The notes under the pieces were generated by a model that worked only from the letters and a program-made list of their open reading frames with translations, had not been told where the DNA came from and did no database searches. From Aurelia coerulea (lineage: Eukaryota; Cnidaria; Scyphozoa; Semaeostomeae; Ulmaridae): a DNA stretch of 64,000 nucleotides. The position numbers were made by a program, and so were the translations under genes. This document shows positions 32,860 to 43,225 of this stretch, piece by piece. Each line of letters starts with the position of its first letter. Positions within the stretch are counted from its first letter, which is position 1. The stretch covers positions 16,390,501 through 16,454,500 of the forward strand of contig CM076944.1 of the NCBI GenBank assembly GCA_039566865.1, read 5' to 3'.

Positions 32860-33190
32860 CTTGCCGCTGGAAAATCTGAAAAGGCACCCTGTCGCGGAGT
32901 AAAATTCCCAAAAATGATACCCTGTCCCGGAGTAAAACTCAAGAAGGAATACCCTGTTCTTGAGTTTCTTCATACAAAATTGTACGCTGCCTTGGGAATT
33001 TGATAGAAATTTGATAGAAATCAATCAATAAAGCAGAAATGTTGCCATCCAAACGATTTAAATCACATTCGCTTAGTGCAAAAGGCTTACATCGAGGTTA
33101 TGTAGTCAATTATACAAAATATGGACCCTGTCATCGAGCCGACCACACAAAATTGATACCCTGTCCCGGAGTAGGAATCCTGAAAATGAT
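32860..33190. repeat. Degenerate ACCCTGTCCCGGAGTA repeats
   Basis: Copies of a CACCCTGTCGCGGAGTAAAA-like unit at about 32885, 32922, 32950 and 33160, separated by AT-rich sequence. This is a decayed tandem or dispersed repeat with no coding content. Confidence 0.6.
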
Positions 33191-33194
33191 ACAT

Positions 33195-33745
33195 TGTTGT
33201 AAGAACGACCCGAAAACGCCAAAATCTGCGTTTTCAATTGTTCTATCTGTTGTCTTCGCTAAATTTTCTTTTGCTCAAGATTCAATGCCCCTACGGTTTC
33301 TATGTGAATTGAAAAAGTCTACAAAGGCTTGTTCGCACATTTCAAGTCATGTGGCAATACTCTAGGGAAGTTTCTGTATTGTACTACTTTTTGCTTTCAT
33401 GGCGCAAGTTTGCTCGTAGCGAAACAACTTAGGCTGTGTAGTCTCGTTTTGGTGAGCGATAACTGGGACTCACTGTCATCAGTCTAGAGCTGGCCCACCT
33501 GATCGTGTTTTCATGAACAATTCTCATCCAACCTGACGCGGATCCCACCAACCTTTCTCATGGATCTCACTCTAGTAGGCTGGCCCAGCCTCCATGTAAA
33601 TGCAATTACAGATTAACAAAGGACTGTACTGAGGACACAGATCTCACTCAGGTGAGCCAGCCCACTTAGGTGGGCTGGCCCACCTCATGTAAACAGGCCT
33701 TTAGTATATTTTTTTCATTACTATTGTAAAATACGAAGTTTAAAT
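33195..33745. repeat. GGCCCACCT-rich dispersed repeat, otherwise empty
   Basis: At 33490-33700 the motif CTGGCCCACCT and complement GGTGGGC recur, including the near palindrome AGCCCACTTAGGTGGGCT around 33660-33675, ending CATGTAAACAGGCCTTTA. It looks like the end of a MITE, but no matching left end could be fixed. Confidence 0.4.
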
Positions 33746-34240
33746 ATGGATATAAAGAAACTGTGGAGACAAGATAAAGTTGCGCAAATCCTTCATTTGA
33801 ATTTATGTAAGAAATATGATCTACAAGCAGCCACAAAATTCTACGATCATGCCCCAGAGAAGATATCAGAAAATGATCATGTGAAAATACTGTGGAACTT
33901 CAATATACAAACAGACAGAAGATTGGAGCACAAGAAGCCAGAGATTACCGTGCAAGACAAGAACAGCAAAACTTGCCTGCTGATAGAAGTATCATGCTCA
34001 CTCGACAAGAACATCAATGAAGTTGAAGAAGTCAAATTAGAGGGTACCAAGATTTGAAATGGGAACTGAAGAGGATTTGGAATTGTGAAAGCTTAAATAT
34101 AATACCAATCATTTCTGGGTGGGCCCTTCTGGTGACAATAGTCACTTTCTGTCTTGGGCCCTTTTGACACAAATGAATCCTGGCAGCCCATACCGACAAA
34201 TTCTGCAATGGTAAATGATACCTTAACACATTTCAAGCTA
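33746..34240 (+). pseudogene. Retroelement C-terminal fragment, PD-(D/E)xK-like
   Basis: An ATG-initiated 103-codon frame, then sense in a shifted frame to about 34240. Key features are KILWNFNIQTDRRLEHKKPE, ITVQDKNSKTCLLIEVSC and a following LDKNINEVEEVKLE. The xPDIxVxDxxxxxxxIxVxxPxD pattern is a C-terminal segment common after reverse transcriptases in invertebrate retroelements. It resembles a restriction-like nuclease fold, here with Glu for the Asp of PD. The RT part is missing, so this is an isolated fragment. The family assignment is from pattern memory only. Confidence 0.5.
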
Positions 34241-34789
34241 ATCTAAGAATGCCTAAAATATTCCGCTCGCTTGACTCTCACTTTATTACATATGTATTCC
34301 TGGCTACTGTCAGTAACTTCGCGCAAATTTGTGCAACTCTTTGTATGCTATACTTAGGCACCCATTATCTTTACACGTAAGCATTTTTATCAGAACAGAA
34401 GTGGCACTTTAAATGCTCAGCTCATCATGCTTGCTTCCTTGTCGTTGGCTGTGCCATGATCAGACGAGAATTTGATGAAACAATCATCAGTTGTTTTAAA
34501 GCTGCTACGAAAGTTTCCCTCGCACGGGAATTCAATTTTTCGAAACATCTCATTTCGCTCGACTGCTTGAGATAGTGAGTATAACTTGACAGTATATCAA
34601 TTGATTAGGAGGCTCATCTCATCTCCCATTAAGGATGGATTTTCAAACATAAGGTTTATTAGTGGCATTGTAATGGGCATGCTCTTAAGAAATTTTCCTG
34701 GACCAAATCCCAGGTATTTGCCCCTCCCCCCACTGCTGTAAAAACGTGGTTCTCGAGGTAAGGTACTAGTTTCGCCTTTGGTAGCACAA
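34241..34789. other. No recognisable feature
   Basis: Unique sequence, no gene-like signal. Confidence 0.4.
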
Positions 34790-35530
34790 ATTCGTTATTA
34801 TTTCTTAGATTGTATTGCCTTCACAGAACATTTCTTTCATGAAAGTTCTCCTTGGTTTTAAACAATTCAATCATCAGAATTTGCAAATTCTTTGTATGAA
34901 TAGTAACAGGAGTATCTCTCTCTAACAAGGTATTGAGACTAGATTCATAATCCTTACATGCAATTCTCGTGGCTCTTTCATGTATGTTACTAATTCTATG
35001 CTCAGGTCCCCACTGGGAAACATCCAGGCCAACTGATGGTATTGAAACTGACTAATTACAAAACATCTCATTAAGATTCTTAGTTGATCAGGGTCCATGT
35101 ATTTGGAAATGCGAGGGAGGGAGAAAAGTTCATTCCCAGCCTTCTGACATAATTCACTGATATGCATATCAAAATTTACTTTTTTGTCGATTACAACGCC
35201 CAGTAACTTTTCCTCTTCCTATTCTCTATAACAGAATTGCCTATATCAACTGTAACTTGTTGATTAGAATTTCTACCATGCACCATTAAATGACACTTAT
35301 CTGTATTTAATTTCGTAAACTTATCCGCAAACCACTGAATAACTGTACTTGAATCATTCTCTAACTTTCTAATAACATTATCAAGATTCCTATCGCATGC
35401 GTATATGGTCGTATCATCCGGGTAATTATAGATGTCGGTATCCTAAATGGAGAGCACAAATCACTTATATAGAAATTAAAGAACAAGGGACCAAGAACCG
35501 ATCCTTGCGTAACTCTAAGGAAAAGCTGTT
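34790..35530 (-). pseudogene. LINE RT fragment (palm to thumb)
   Basis: The minus strand begins with a TQGSVLGPLFFNFYISDL block near 35510. It continues through a damaged ADD region, IQWFADKFTKLNTDKCHLMV near 35330, LLGVVIDKKVNFDMHI near 35190 and an FVISQFQYHQLAWMF segment near 35060. It is truncated at both ends and frameshifted. It resembles the family at 25600-26750. Confidence 0.75.
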
Positions 35531-36330
35531 CGTAGGCATTTAACGATATGATAAACCTAAAGGATAAACCTAAAGACTAACTAAAAAAGATCAAGCTAAA
35601 TGATAAACGTAAACTTTAATGTTAAATTAGTCCCAACGTTCTTCAAACCAGGCTGTTCTAAAGTCAGCCACTGCATGTCCAAAACGACGCAAAGCTCAGA
35701 AACTTTAAAGGAAGGATGAAAATAATTACATGTTTCCACCAACTATTTGCATGGTTGGTTCTGAATGTCTCATCTCATCGTTCTTGTACAACAGAGCGCT
35801 AAAGAAATTCGCTCTCGTTTCAAGGGGCATCTGGAGAGTAAGGCTACAGGTAAATAAACAGATCGCCGCTTACTTTCTTTGCTCCCTTACATAATGGGCG
35901 ATAGAAACACAGTCCTTTATTTGATTGGTAGACTAAACAATGGCTGAGGAAAATTAGAATTGCAAGTAAGTACCGTTTTGAATAATTTTTGGATGAATTT
36001 AGTCTATCTATTGTTTGAATGTTAATTAACTCCCGCCGTCAAATTTCTCCCTTCGTCGCCACCCTAGAAACGATATCAATTTTCACGATTGGACAAAAGA
36101 ACGAATAAATATGTCATTTAAAAAAGTTGGTATAAGGTCGGACTTAGGGTGTCGAAAAATTGGTATAAGATTTGGGTATACATTTTCGAAAAACTGGTAC
36201 AAGGAACGGGAATGTTTTTGAAGATTAGGTGGCGTGCTCCAAACTAACATCTGGTCAAGTGCCCCCCCCCCCCGAGCTTTGCATCAGCGTATCTCTCCAG
36301 TACTTTCAAGACAACTCTTCAAAAGACACT
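35531..36330. other. No firm feature
   Basis: Contains a small repeat (GATAAACCTAAAG, 35548-35615) and a poly-C run near 36265. No gene seen before the Harbinger left end. Confidence 0.4.
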
Positions 36331-36541
36331 AGGGACTTTAAGCATGAACAACGATAACGACAACGCCAACGCTAAGTCTTACGTTACCGTTTCCGTTTGC
36401 GATCTGCATGTACGTCATTAAGCTTTGTGAAGAGAACGTAACGTTTATCATGCGCTTTGGACACAAGGAACTAAAGTTTTGGTTTTGGCGGGAAAATTCC
36501 TTCTTTTTTATTTCACTTCACACACGCTCTAAAACTTCAAC

Positions 36542-37624
36542 ATGCCAAATTTACACGAAATTAGAGGTGCCTTACTTGCAGCCTATGATCTTGGAGCGAT
36601 AGATGATGTAGAGTTTGCTTTGCTGTATGATTTAAACACGTCAAAAAACCTCGAAATTCCATATTGGCAGTATGAGCAATTCAATTTAGAAAATATGAAC
36701 GCAGATGAATGCAAGGCAGAATTTAGATTCGAAAAAGAAAATCTACACGATTTGGTTGATGCTTTACAACTAGAAGAAGAACAAATAATGTACAATCGAT
36801 TAAAAGTAGATACAATCGAAGCAGTTTGTGTCCTTTTAAAACGTTTTGCATATCCATGTCGATATTCAGATATGGTGCCAAGATTTGCTAGGCCAGTTGC
36901 TGAAATCTGTGTCATCAATAACCACATGATGAATTTGATATATGATCAATGGGCCTTTTTGCTGACAGAGTTTAATCGTGAACTACTTTCACCCCCAAAT
37001 CTCCAAAGATATGCCAATGCAGTACATGCAAGGGGGGCACCTTTGCACAACTGTTGGGGATTTGTAGATGGTACTGTTCGTCCTATATCAAGGCCAGGTC
37101 GAGATCAGCGAGTGGTGTATAATGGACACAAACGTGTCCATGCAATAAAATTTCAATCTGTTGCTACGCCTGATGGATTGGTTGGGTTACTACATGGCCC
37201 GTATGAAGGTAAACGCCATGACAGTGGGATTCTTCGAGAATCAGGTCTTCTCCAGGATCTCGAGCAGTATTCTGTGTCTCCAGATGGGCAGATGATGTGT
37301 ATATATGGTGATCCAGCATATCCACTTAGACAACAGCTACAGGCACCATTCAGGAATGCCATCCTTACAGAAGAGCAACAGCTATGGAACAAAAGCATGA
37401 GCTCAGTGAGGGTCAGTGTGGAATGGCTTTTTGGGGATATTGTAAATTATTTCAAATTTCTGGATTTCAAGAAGAACTTAAAAGTCCAACTCAGTGCTGT
37501 AGGCAAAATGTACATTGTTGGAACAATCCTTAAAAATGCAAGAAATTGTTTGTACGGCAGTACTACTTCTTCTTTTTTTGATTTAGATCCGCCAAATTTG
37601 GAAAATTATTTTGTGAGGCTTTGA
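36542..37624 (+). CDS. Harbinger (HARBI1-like) DDE transposase
   Basis: 360 residues from an ATG, with no internal stop and no intron needed. The DDE_4-type catalytic core is visible: FVDGT (Asp176), IYGDPAY (Asp257) and VSVEWLFG (Glu294), with the family-typical GPYEGKRHDSGI at about 219-230. The N-terminal 150 residues are helical, with LLKRFAYPCRYSDMVPRF at 98-115. It would cut and rejoin transposon ends in the nucleus, guided by the Myb-like partner encoded at 37793-39099. The length is normal for the family. It differs from domesticated HARBI1 in being inside an element with terminal repeats. Confidence 0.9.
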   Translation: MPNLHEIRGALLAAYDLGAIDDVEFALLYDLNTSKNLEIPYWQYEQFNLENMNADECKAEFRFEKENLHDLVDALQLEEEQIMYNRLKVDTIEAVCVLLKRFAYPCRYSDMVPRFARPVAEICVINNHMMNLIYDQWAFLLTEFNRELLSPPNLQRYANAVHARGAPLHNCWGFVDGTVRPISRPGRDQRVVYNGHKRVHAIKFQSVATPDGLVGLLHGPYEGKRHDSGILRESGLLQDLEQYSVSPDGQMMCIYGDPAYPLRQQLQAPFRNAILTEEQQLWNKSMSSVRVSVEWLFGDIVNYFKFLDFKKNLKVQLSAVGKMYIVGTILKNARNCLYGSTTSSFFDLDPPNLENYFVRL

Positions 37625-37792
37625 TGAAATTTTTATTTCAAATACATATCTTTGATGTAACATTTCAGAGTAATCTTACTGAACTCAGAAGTCAGGATAA
37701 TTTATATACCATTCCAAATTTCCAATAACTTTACCTCTATGATTTACAAATTTTTCCACAAATTCATTTTTGCTCCAAACATCTTTAAAGAA

Positions 37793-39099
37793 TTATGCAA
37801 CTTTTGAGTTACAGTTTATTTCAAGACTAAATTTACAAATAGAAAAAAATACACGATGACCATTATTAATAATTTTGATGTGGCAAAGAACTATTTGTAT
37901 AATTATCATGAATAACCAGAATTCAGCTATTTTAAACAGAATTATATTTGATGTTAGATTGTTATTTAACTGCTGAAACATTGCCATCATCATTTGACCT
38001 TGCTGTTGTTGTTGTTGCAGCATTTGCATCAAAATTTGATTCTGCTGCTGCATTTGCTGCTGCATTTGCTGCTGCATATTCTCCATAGTCCTTTCCACAT
38101 TCCTTTCCTCACCATTCCCTGTATTTCTCTCCCTCTCACGTTGTTCTTTCAGCTCTCTTTGCCTTGCCTTCTCTGCCAGCTCCCGTTCCCGCAACTCGAT
38201 CTCCTGCCTTCTAAACTCTGCATCTGATTTTAGCTTATCTTGTAGGAAAGTCAAGGTGTCCTTTCCTGAATTGCGTGCCCTTTTCCCTGACCCTTCACCC
38301 TCCCCTAAGTTTTTTCGTTTCCTTGTCTCTGCAAAGGTCTCCAGGGACTGCTGCCTTATGCCAAGGGCCTTTGCTATATCTGCAGCAGCCTTATCTGTTT
38401 TTTCTTTATCTGCTGCCTTTTGATCAACAGCTGCAGATTCAAACAGCCCAATCAGCTCATCAAGCATTACTTCAACCTCACTCAGCTCATCTGGGGCTAT
38501 ACCACTAGCTTGTTCCTCTTCTCTGTTCTTGGCTTTTCTACGGTCATACAACCCCTGGAAATGTTCCCTTACAGAGCGGGGGCTTACATCAAACTTAGGC
38601 CTCTCAATTTTGTTCAAAGTCTCTGACAACTTCTTCCAACCTTCACCTCTCTCTAAACTTCCTGGCTTTGTCAGCCATATCTCCGAAGCAAGCAATTCTC
38701 TCAGCAACAATGTATCATGCTCCTTACTCCACTTGAATCGTTTTCTAAAACCAAATCACAAATCAGTTTTCCTTACAGCTTTGTTGACAAATGAATCTGG
38801 CATACTTGTTTACAATTATCTATATCATTCATTGCTAAGATCTTTGTACAATTCTAATCATTTAAACTTCGTCATTCGTAATAGAAGAAAACAGCAGCAC
38901 TGGTATCTAACTTCAAACGAATAAAAAGTGAAAGAGGTCCTTGCCAAGCCCCTCTGTTTATCATCATCAACATCCTTAGTTTAGGCCCATTTCTGAGTAT
39001 CATTTTGGTCTTTATGAATTTCGAGTGAAATTATGACTGAAAAGAGGATAAAAGATAATATTCTTACCCATTTGTCTTCAACACACTTGCAGCAGCCAT
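37793..39099 (-). CDS. Harbinger Myb/SANT-like partner, two exons
   Basis: Exon 1 is 39099-39068, ATG to GG, with donor GTAAGAAT. Exon 2 is 38744-37793, with acceptor TTTTAG. The phase-2 join gives MAAASVLKTNG then KRFKWSKEHDTLLLRELL, the first helix of a Myb/SANT (trihelix-like) DNA-binding domain (about residues 10-90). A Lys/Glu-rich coiled coil follows (about 180-235), then a Gln/Met-rich stretch (about 240-285) and a hydrophobic tail. The product is about 327 residues. Such proteins bind transposon ends and carry the transposase into the nucleus. Convergent with the transposase gene, about 170 bp between stops. Without the splice the frame lacks a good ATG. Confidence 0.8.
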
Positions 39100-39539
39100 A
39101 TTTTAAAGTTTTGGTGAAGTTTTCCTTGATAAAAATGCACACGAAGCAAAGAAAGAAGTTAACGTTTCGTCAGTACGTTAGGAATGAGGACCTTACGTTC
39201 CAGAACAGTCACCTGAAACCGTAGCGTAGGGGGAATCTCCCTTCGCGCGTGCGCAGTATGCAAATTCCTTTGGTTAACGTTAGCGTTGGCGTTGCCGTTG
39301 CAAATGCTTAAAGTCTCTACTATCAAGTAAGAAACTCTGACACTGATTTACGCATCTCTCTTATGAACGCGACAATTGGGCAGAAAATATCGGAAAATAT
39401 TCTCATATCATATTACACATCTTCGGAACAGCCTTGGACCTGAGCTCAAGCAAGCGCCCTCTTAAAAGTCAATTATAAATCGCACGTATCCTTCTCTAGA
39501 TTTTGGTTTGTAATTATGAAGTCTTTCCATGTATCTTTA

Positions 39540-39776
39540 CCTAGTATCCCAAGGCAGGTTTTAGAACACTGAGAAGCCAACCTCATCGAAGAAGTGTTCT
39601 GGTCCTTCCTCGTGATGTGATCACACCTCGTGACTCCTTTTGCCTGGAATTACCGAAAGTTGGCGTCTCTCCTCACTTTACGTAGCAGGGTCGACAGGGT
39701 GGGGACTCAAACCATCAACCTTCAGCAGATTGGTAGTCGAGCGTGCTACCGCTGAGCCATCCCCGCACCCCGCATT
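39540..39776 (-). repeat. tRNA-derived SINE with shared core
   Basis: The minus strand begins with a tRNA-like head: box A GGCTCAGCGGTAGCACG and box B GGTTTGAGTCC (about 39755 and 39712). A body follows with TAATTCCAGGCAAAAGGA and CACGAGGTGTGATCACATC, then GAGGAAGGACC. That body is nearly identical to the SINE at 53337-53793, although the tRNA heads differ. Confidence 0.8.
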
Positions 39777-39827
39777 TCCAATTTTTAAGTCATATAGACA
39801 CACATTGTCGTAAATTCTAAATTTTTG

Positions 39828-39895
39828 CCACGGCCCCCTACGGGATCAAAGGATTTAAAGAATATAAAATGATATGAAAATAGACCTCACCTTGC
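39828..39895 (+). mobile_element. Decayed LINE 3' tail
   Basis: GCCACGGCCCCCTACGGGAT followed by an AATATAAAATGATATGAAAA tail resembles the LINE 3' stem-loop and tail at 8507 and 14711, with the loop partly lost. Confidence 0.5.
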
Positions 39896-40165
39896 ATTCG
39901 AGGGTCTTCTTGGTTAGGTTGTACTAATTCATCGGATGCTATATTAAACCAGTCTATAAGAGAACAGGTTAGAGTTGATGATTGTTATTTCAATTGTCTT
40001 CATTTGAATACCACAGCAAACAGCAAATATTCAGTCTAGTTGAAGAAAACAATTTATCCACAGTTTACAGATTGGACCAATGAATTTCAAACATGTCGCT
40101 GCACTCTTAATACATTTAACTATTTCCTAAATCATTTACTTGAATAAGGCACAAATAGCCAATTA

Positions 40166-40801
40166 CCGGGTGTCCAAAAAAGTACCACCTTTTGACTAAA
40201 GAAAGGAACGAAACGATAAGATATAAGGACTTTTTTTATTACATAGCTGCATTTGTTAATCTTTAACCCTATTACTACCGGGAGAGAGAAAGTTTTTTTG
40301 CTGCAGTGTCGTCAGTTCGAAAGATGAGAGCTGAAACTTTACGACTTTTCCTCAAATTTAATAGACTAATTGATATTCAAAAAATCTTTTCAAAATGAAA
40401 GACACTGATCACGTGACCAATGTCTTTTCGACACGTGGTCAGCTAGAAAACTAAAGAAGCGAGTCTAATTTTTGCCAGGATAACCATAGATCATTGAAAA
40501 CATAACCATGCGACAGCTCTCGATGAGAGCTTTCAGATGGTGTATAATTTTATTCATTTTGATGATGTCAGCTTTTTCAAGGTTAATTAATAAATTGATC
40601 AGGCCGAAAGAGGCAAATATGAGCTTTCAAGATTCATGATTTTTGATATCTCTGCTCTCAAAGTACCAATATCAACAAACGAGGTATCCATGTTCAAGTT
40701 AACTATCGAGGAACATTTCTAGAGTAATTAGACATTGATTGAAGCTAACTTGACATCGCTGGAGTCAACCAAATCAGTATACATTTTTTGGGACACCCGG
40801 G
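40166..40801. mobile_element. TA-flanked foldback/TIR element
   Basis: Left end CCGGGTGTCCAAAAAAG follows TA (40164-40165). The right end, TTTTTTGGGACACCCGG plus one G, precedes TA (40802-40803). The left arm matches the right arm of the element at 7966-9005 (GAAAGGAACGA, ACATAGCTGCATTTGTTAA), and the right arm matches that at 9361-10317 (CAATATCAACAAACGAGGTA). It is therefore a member or hybrid of that family. No transposase. Confidence 0.75.
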
Positions 40802-40804
40802 TAT

Positions 40805-41157
40805 TTTATACGGTACACGTATTCTGGTTACAGTTCATCATCTGGGGATGCCCTCCAACAGATCATCATGAAACTCCAGCACTTGGGCAATTAACTCAAA
40901 GATCTATCTATTTTGATCAAGAAAATCCTTGACATGTTTTTACTTCAATTTCTCTTGTTTCTTATTATCATCAAATTAATCGCAAAGTGTTTGATTGGAA
41001 AGTCTTTTCATTCTTTTTCATTTTTGAGATGTACGTCAAGAAGGGCACTTGTAGAGCTCCCTCACCCTGTTCTGATCACTGGAAAAAAAACCTTCAGTTA
41101 CTTGGCCTAAGAAAATTTTATCGGAAAGTACCATCGAATTATTCCTAATTTCATAGT
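40805..41157. other. No recognisable feature
   Basis: AT-rich unique sequence between the TA-flanked element and the palindrome. Confidence 0.4.
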
Positions 41158-41612
41158 TTAAGGGGGTCCACCACTCGAAAAAGCAGTTTTTATCTTAAAA
41201 TATTTTGTTCCTTCGTTGGGTTCTAAAATGCATACAGTATTTGTTCTGTGCTATTTAAGCACGATAATACCGGTAATTGCATGCAAAAAGCATTTCTTTT
41301 TACGTTGTTAAGCTACTTAGCAACTCCATAGCAACAGGATTTATGCATCATCATCAATCTAAAGCATGATAAACATAATAAAACGGCTTTGTTCTATAAT
41401 CAAAATCATTTGAAAAATATTAATTATCACTTTCCCTCTGCGATGGCGCTCCAGTTATTCTGTGATTGGCATAAAATGAAACAACCTTGTCAATCAAATG
41501 AAACCTTCGAGCGTTCTGGCCTAAAAGTGGTTGAAAAACCACTTTTTGTTCACGTGACCAAAAAGTCGCCTAACGGAGACAATCGATTGGAGGGGAATTG
41601 AAATTCAATTCA

Positions 41613-42299
41613 ATGCATATTTTGAATGCAAATTTTGATTTTGACGGTTGGCCTAAAATAGCAGAGCAGTTGGTGTACACGATTTGCATGATGGAAGGAC
41701 ATTACAATTGCTGGTGCAAGCCTTGTCGAGAAGCCAACTTAGAAAAATACTCCACATTCGACTTGAAAGGCCTGTTACGAATGTTTCAGAAAGACCTGCG
41801 AGATGAAACTTCAGATGCACTCGATCGGACGTTTGCTGTGGTCATGAGGCGAATTGTGGCAGCCAAGGCATTTAAGGTTGTGGCTGAACGAGTCACACAC
41901 TACAAGCAAGTGAAACGCCAGTTGCAAGAACTTGGCTATGAACAAGACAGGATTAAGACCTTAGCCAGGAGAATAAACAATTCTTGTTGGGTTTTTAAAA
42001 ACTTCAACAAGATTGTTTCCAACCTTGAACTTTGTTCACTGTTGGATATTCGCCGCCTTTCTCTGAAAGAGCTCTACCTGGCCAAGAACATGCACTGGTG
42101 TTTGGCAAGGCAAGAACTTGCAAGAGAGAGATTGAGAGGGCCTGATGATATAGGAGTACATCGCTACAGAGACGATGACTTTTATAGTCTTCTAGAGTCA
42201 GTGAAGAGCAGTGCATGCTACCAATCCATTTGCCACAATGATCACGAAGTTAGCAAAGTCATCATAAGGCTGCATCGCCATTTCCTCAATTTTCGATGA
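41613..42299 (+). CDS. Unrecognised protein, palindrome left-arm copy
   Basis: First in-frame ATG at 41613 gives 228 residues. The frame is open back to about 41574, so an upstream exon or start is possible. Features are a Cys/His cluster HYNCWCKPC at about residues 32-40, a basic helical middle, and a C-terminus ending HRHFLNFR. There is no signal peptide or membrane segment, and I recognise no family. Because it lies in a TTAA-flanked repeat it may be part of a transposase or accessory protein captured in a palindrome. The right-arm copy differs at about 16 residues but only about 3 silent sites by eye, so there is no sign of purifying selection since the arms split. Confidence 0.5.
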   Translation: MHILNANFDFDGWPKIAEQLVYTICMMEGHYNCWCKPCREANLEKYSTFDLKGLLRMFQKDLRDETSDALDRTFAVVMRRIVAAKAFKVVAERVTHYKQVKRQLQELGYEQDRIKTLARRINNSCWVFKNFNKIVSNLELCSLLDIRRLSLKELYLAKNMHWCLARQELARERLRGPDDIGVHRYRDDDFYSLLESVKSSACYQSICHNDHEVSKVIIRLHRHFLNFR

Positions 42300-42538
42300 G
42301 TGACCTTAGCGTCCTCCTAAAAACGGTTTTTTTAAAAACCACCAAACCAGCCGTGTTGCTGGACCGATGTTTGTATCTCATATCAACCTCATTTTTCTCT
42401 CATCTTATTTTTCTTATGATGTGCAACTGAATTGATGAGAGAAAAATGAGGTTGATATGAGATACAAACATCGGCCCAGCAACACGGCTGGTTTGATGGT
42501 TTTTAAAAAAACCGTTTTTAGGAGGACGCTAAGGTCAC

Positions 42539-43225
42539 TCATCGAAAATTGAGCAAATGGCGATGCAGCCTTAAGATGACTTTGCTAATTTCGTGATCAT
42601 TGTGGCAAATGGATTGGTAGCATGCACTGCTCTTCACTGACTCTAGAAGACTATAAAAGTCATCGTCTCTGTAGCGATGTACTCCTATATCACCAGGCCC
42701 TCTCAATCTCTCTCTTGCAAGTTCTTGCCTTGCCAAACACCAGTGCATGTTCTTGGCCAGGTAGAGCTCTTTCAGAGAAAGGCGGCGAATATCCAACAGT
42801 GAACAACTTTCAAGGTTGGAAACAATCTTGTTGAAGTTTTTAAAAACCCAACAAGAATTGTTTATTCTCCTGGCTAAGGTCTTAATCCTGTCTTGTTCAT
42901 AGCCAAATTCTTGCAACTGGCGTTTCACTTGCCTGTAGTGTGTGACTCGTTCAGCCACAACCTTAAATGCCTTGGCTGCCACAACTAGCCTCATGACCAC
43001 TGCAAACTTCGGATCGAGTGCATCTGAAGTTTCATCCCCCAGATCTTTCTGAAACATTCGTAACAAGCCTTTCACGTCGAATGTGGAGTATTTTTCTAAG
43101 TTGGCTTCTCGACAAGGCTTGCACCAGCAATTGTAATGTCCTTCCATCATGCAAATCGTGTACACATACTGCTCTGCTATTTTAGGCCAACCGTCAAAAT
43201 AAAAATTTTCATTCAAAATATGCAT
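42539..43225 (-). CDS. Unrecognised protein, palindrome right-arm copy
   Basis: Mirror image of the frame at 41613-42299, also 228 codons from ATG with no stop. It keeps the HYNCWCKPC cluster. Changes include FDFD to FYFD, DRTF to DPKF and MRRIV to MRLVV. The two stop codons face each other about 240 bp apart, so read-through of either gene would produce a long self-complementary transcript. Function unknown. Confidence 0.5.
   Translation of the reverse strand: MHILNENFYFDGWPKIAEQYVYTICMMEGHYNCWCKPCREANLEKYSTFDVKGLLRMFQKDLGDETSDALDPKFAVVMRLVVAAKAFKVVAERVTHYRQVKRQLQEFGYEQDRIKTLARRINNSCWVFKNFNKIVSNLESCSLLDIRRLSLKELYLAKNMHWCLARQELARERLRGPGDIGVHRYRDDDFYSLLESVKSSACYQSICHNDHEISKVILRLHRHLLNFR

Larger units (their letters stand above)
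36331..39318. mobile_element. PIF/Harbinger transposon, apparently complete
   Basis: Ends AGGGACTTTAAGCAT (36331) and complement AGAGACTTTAAGCAT (39318) are imperfect terminal repeats followed by GC-richer subterminal repeats with AACGCCAACGCTAA. They are flanked by ACT on both sides, a 3-bp duplication; the exact register is slightly ambiguous. The 2988-bp element contains two convergent genes, an intact DDE transposase and a Myb/SANT-like protein, the standard pair of this superfamily. No frame damage is seen in either. It is the best candidate for a recently active element in the window. Confidence 0.85.

Noticed and set aside
37994..38626. Plus-strand open frames rich in Leu/His
   Set aside because: They are antisense shadows of the Gln/Glu-rich Myb-like partner of the Harbinger element.
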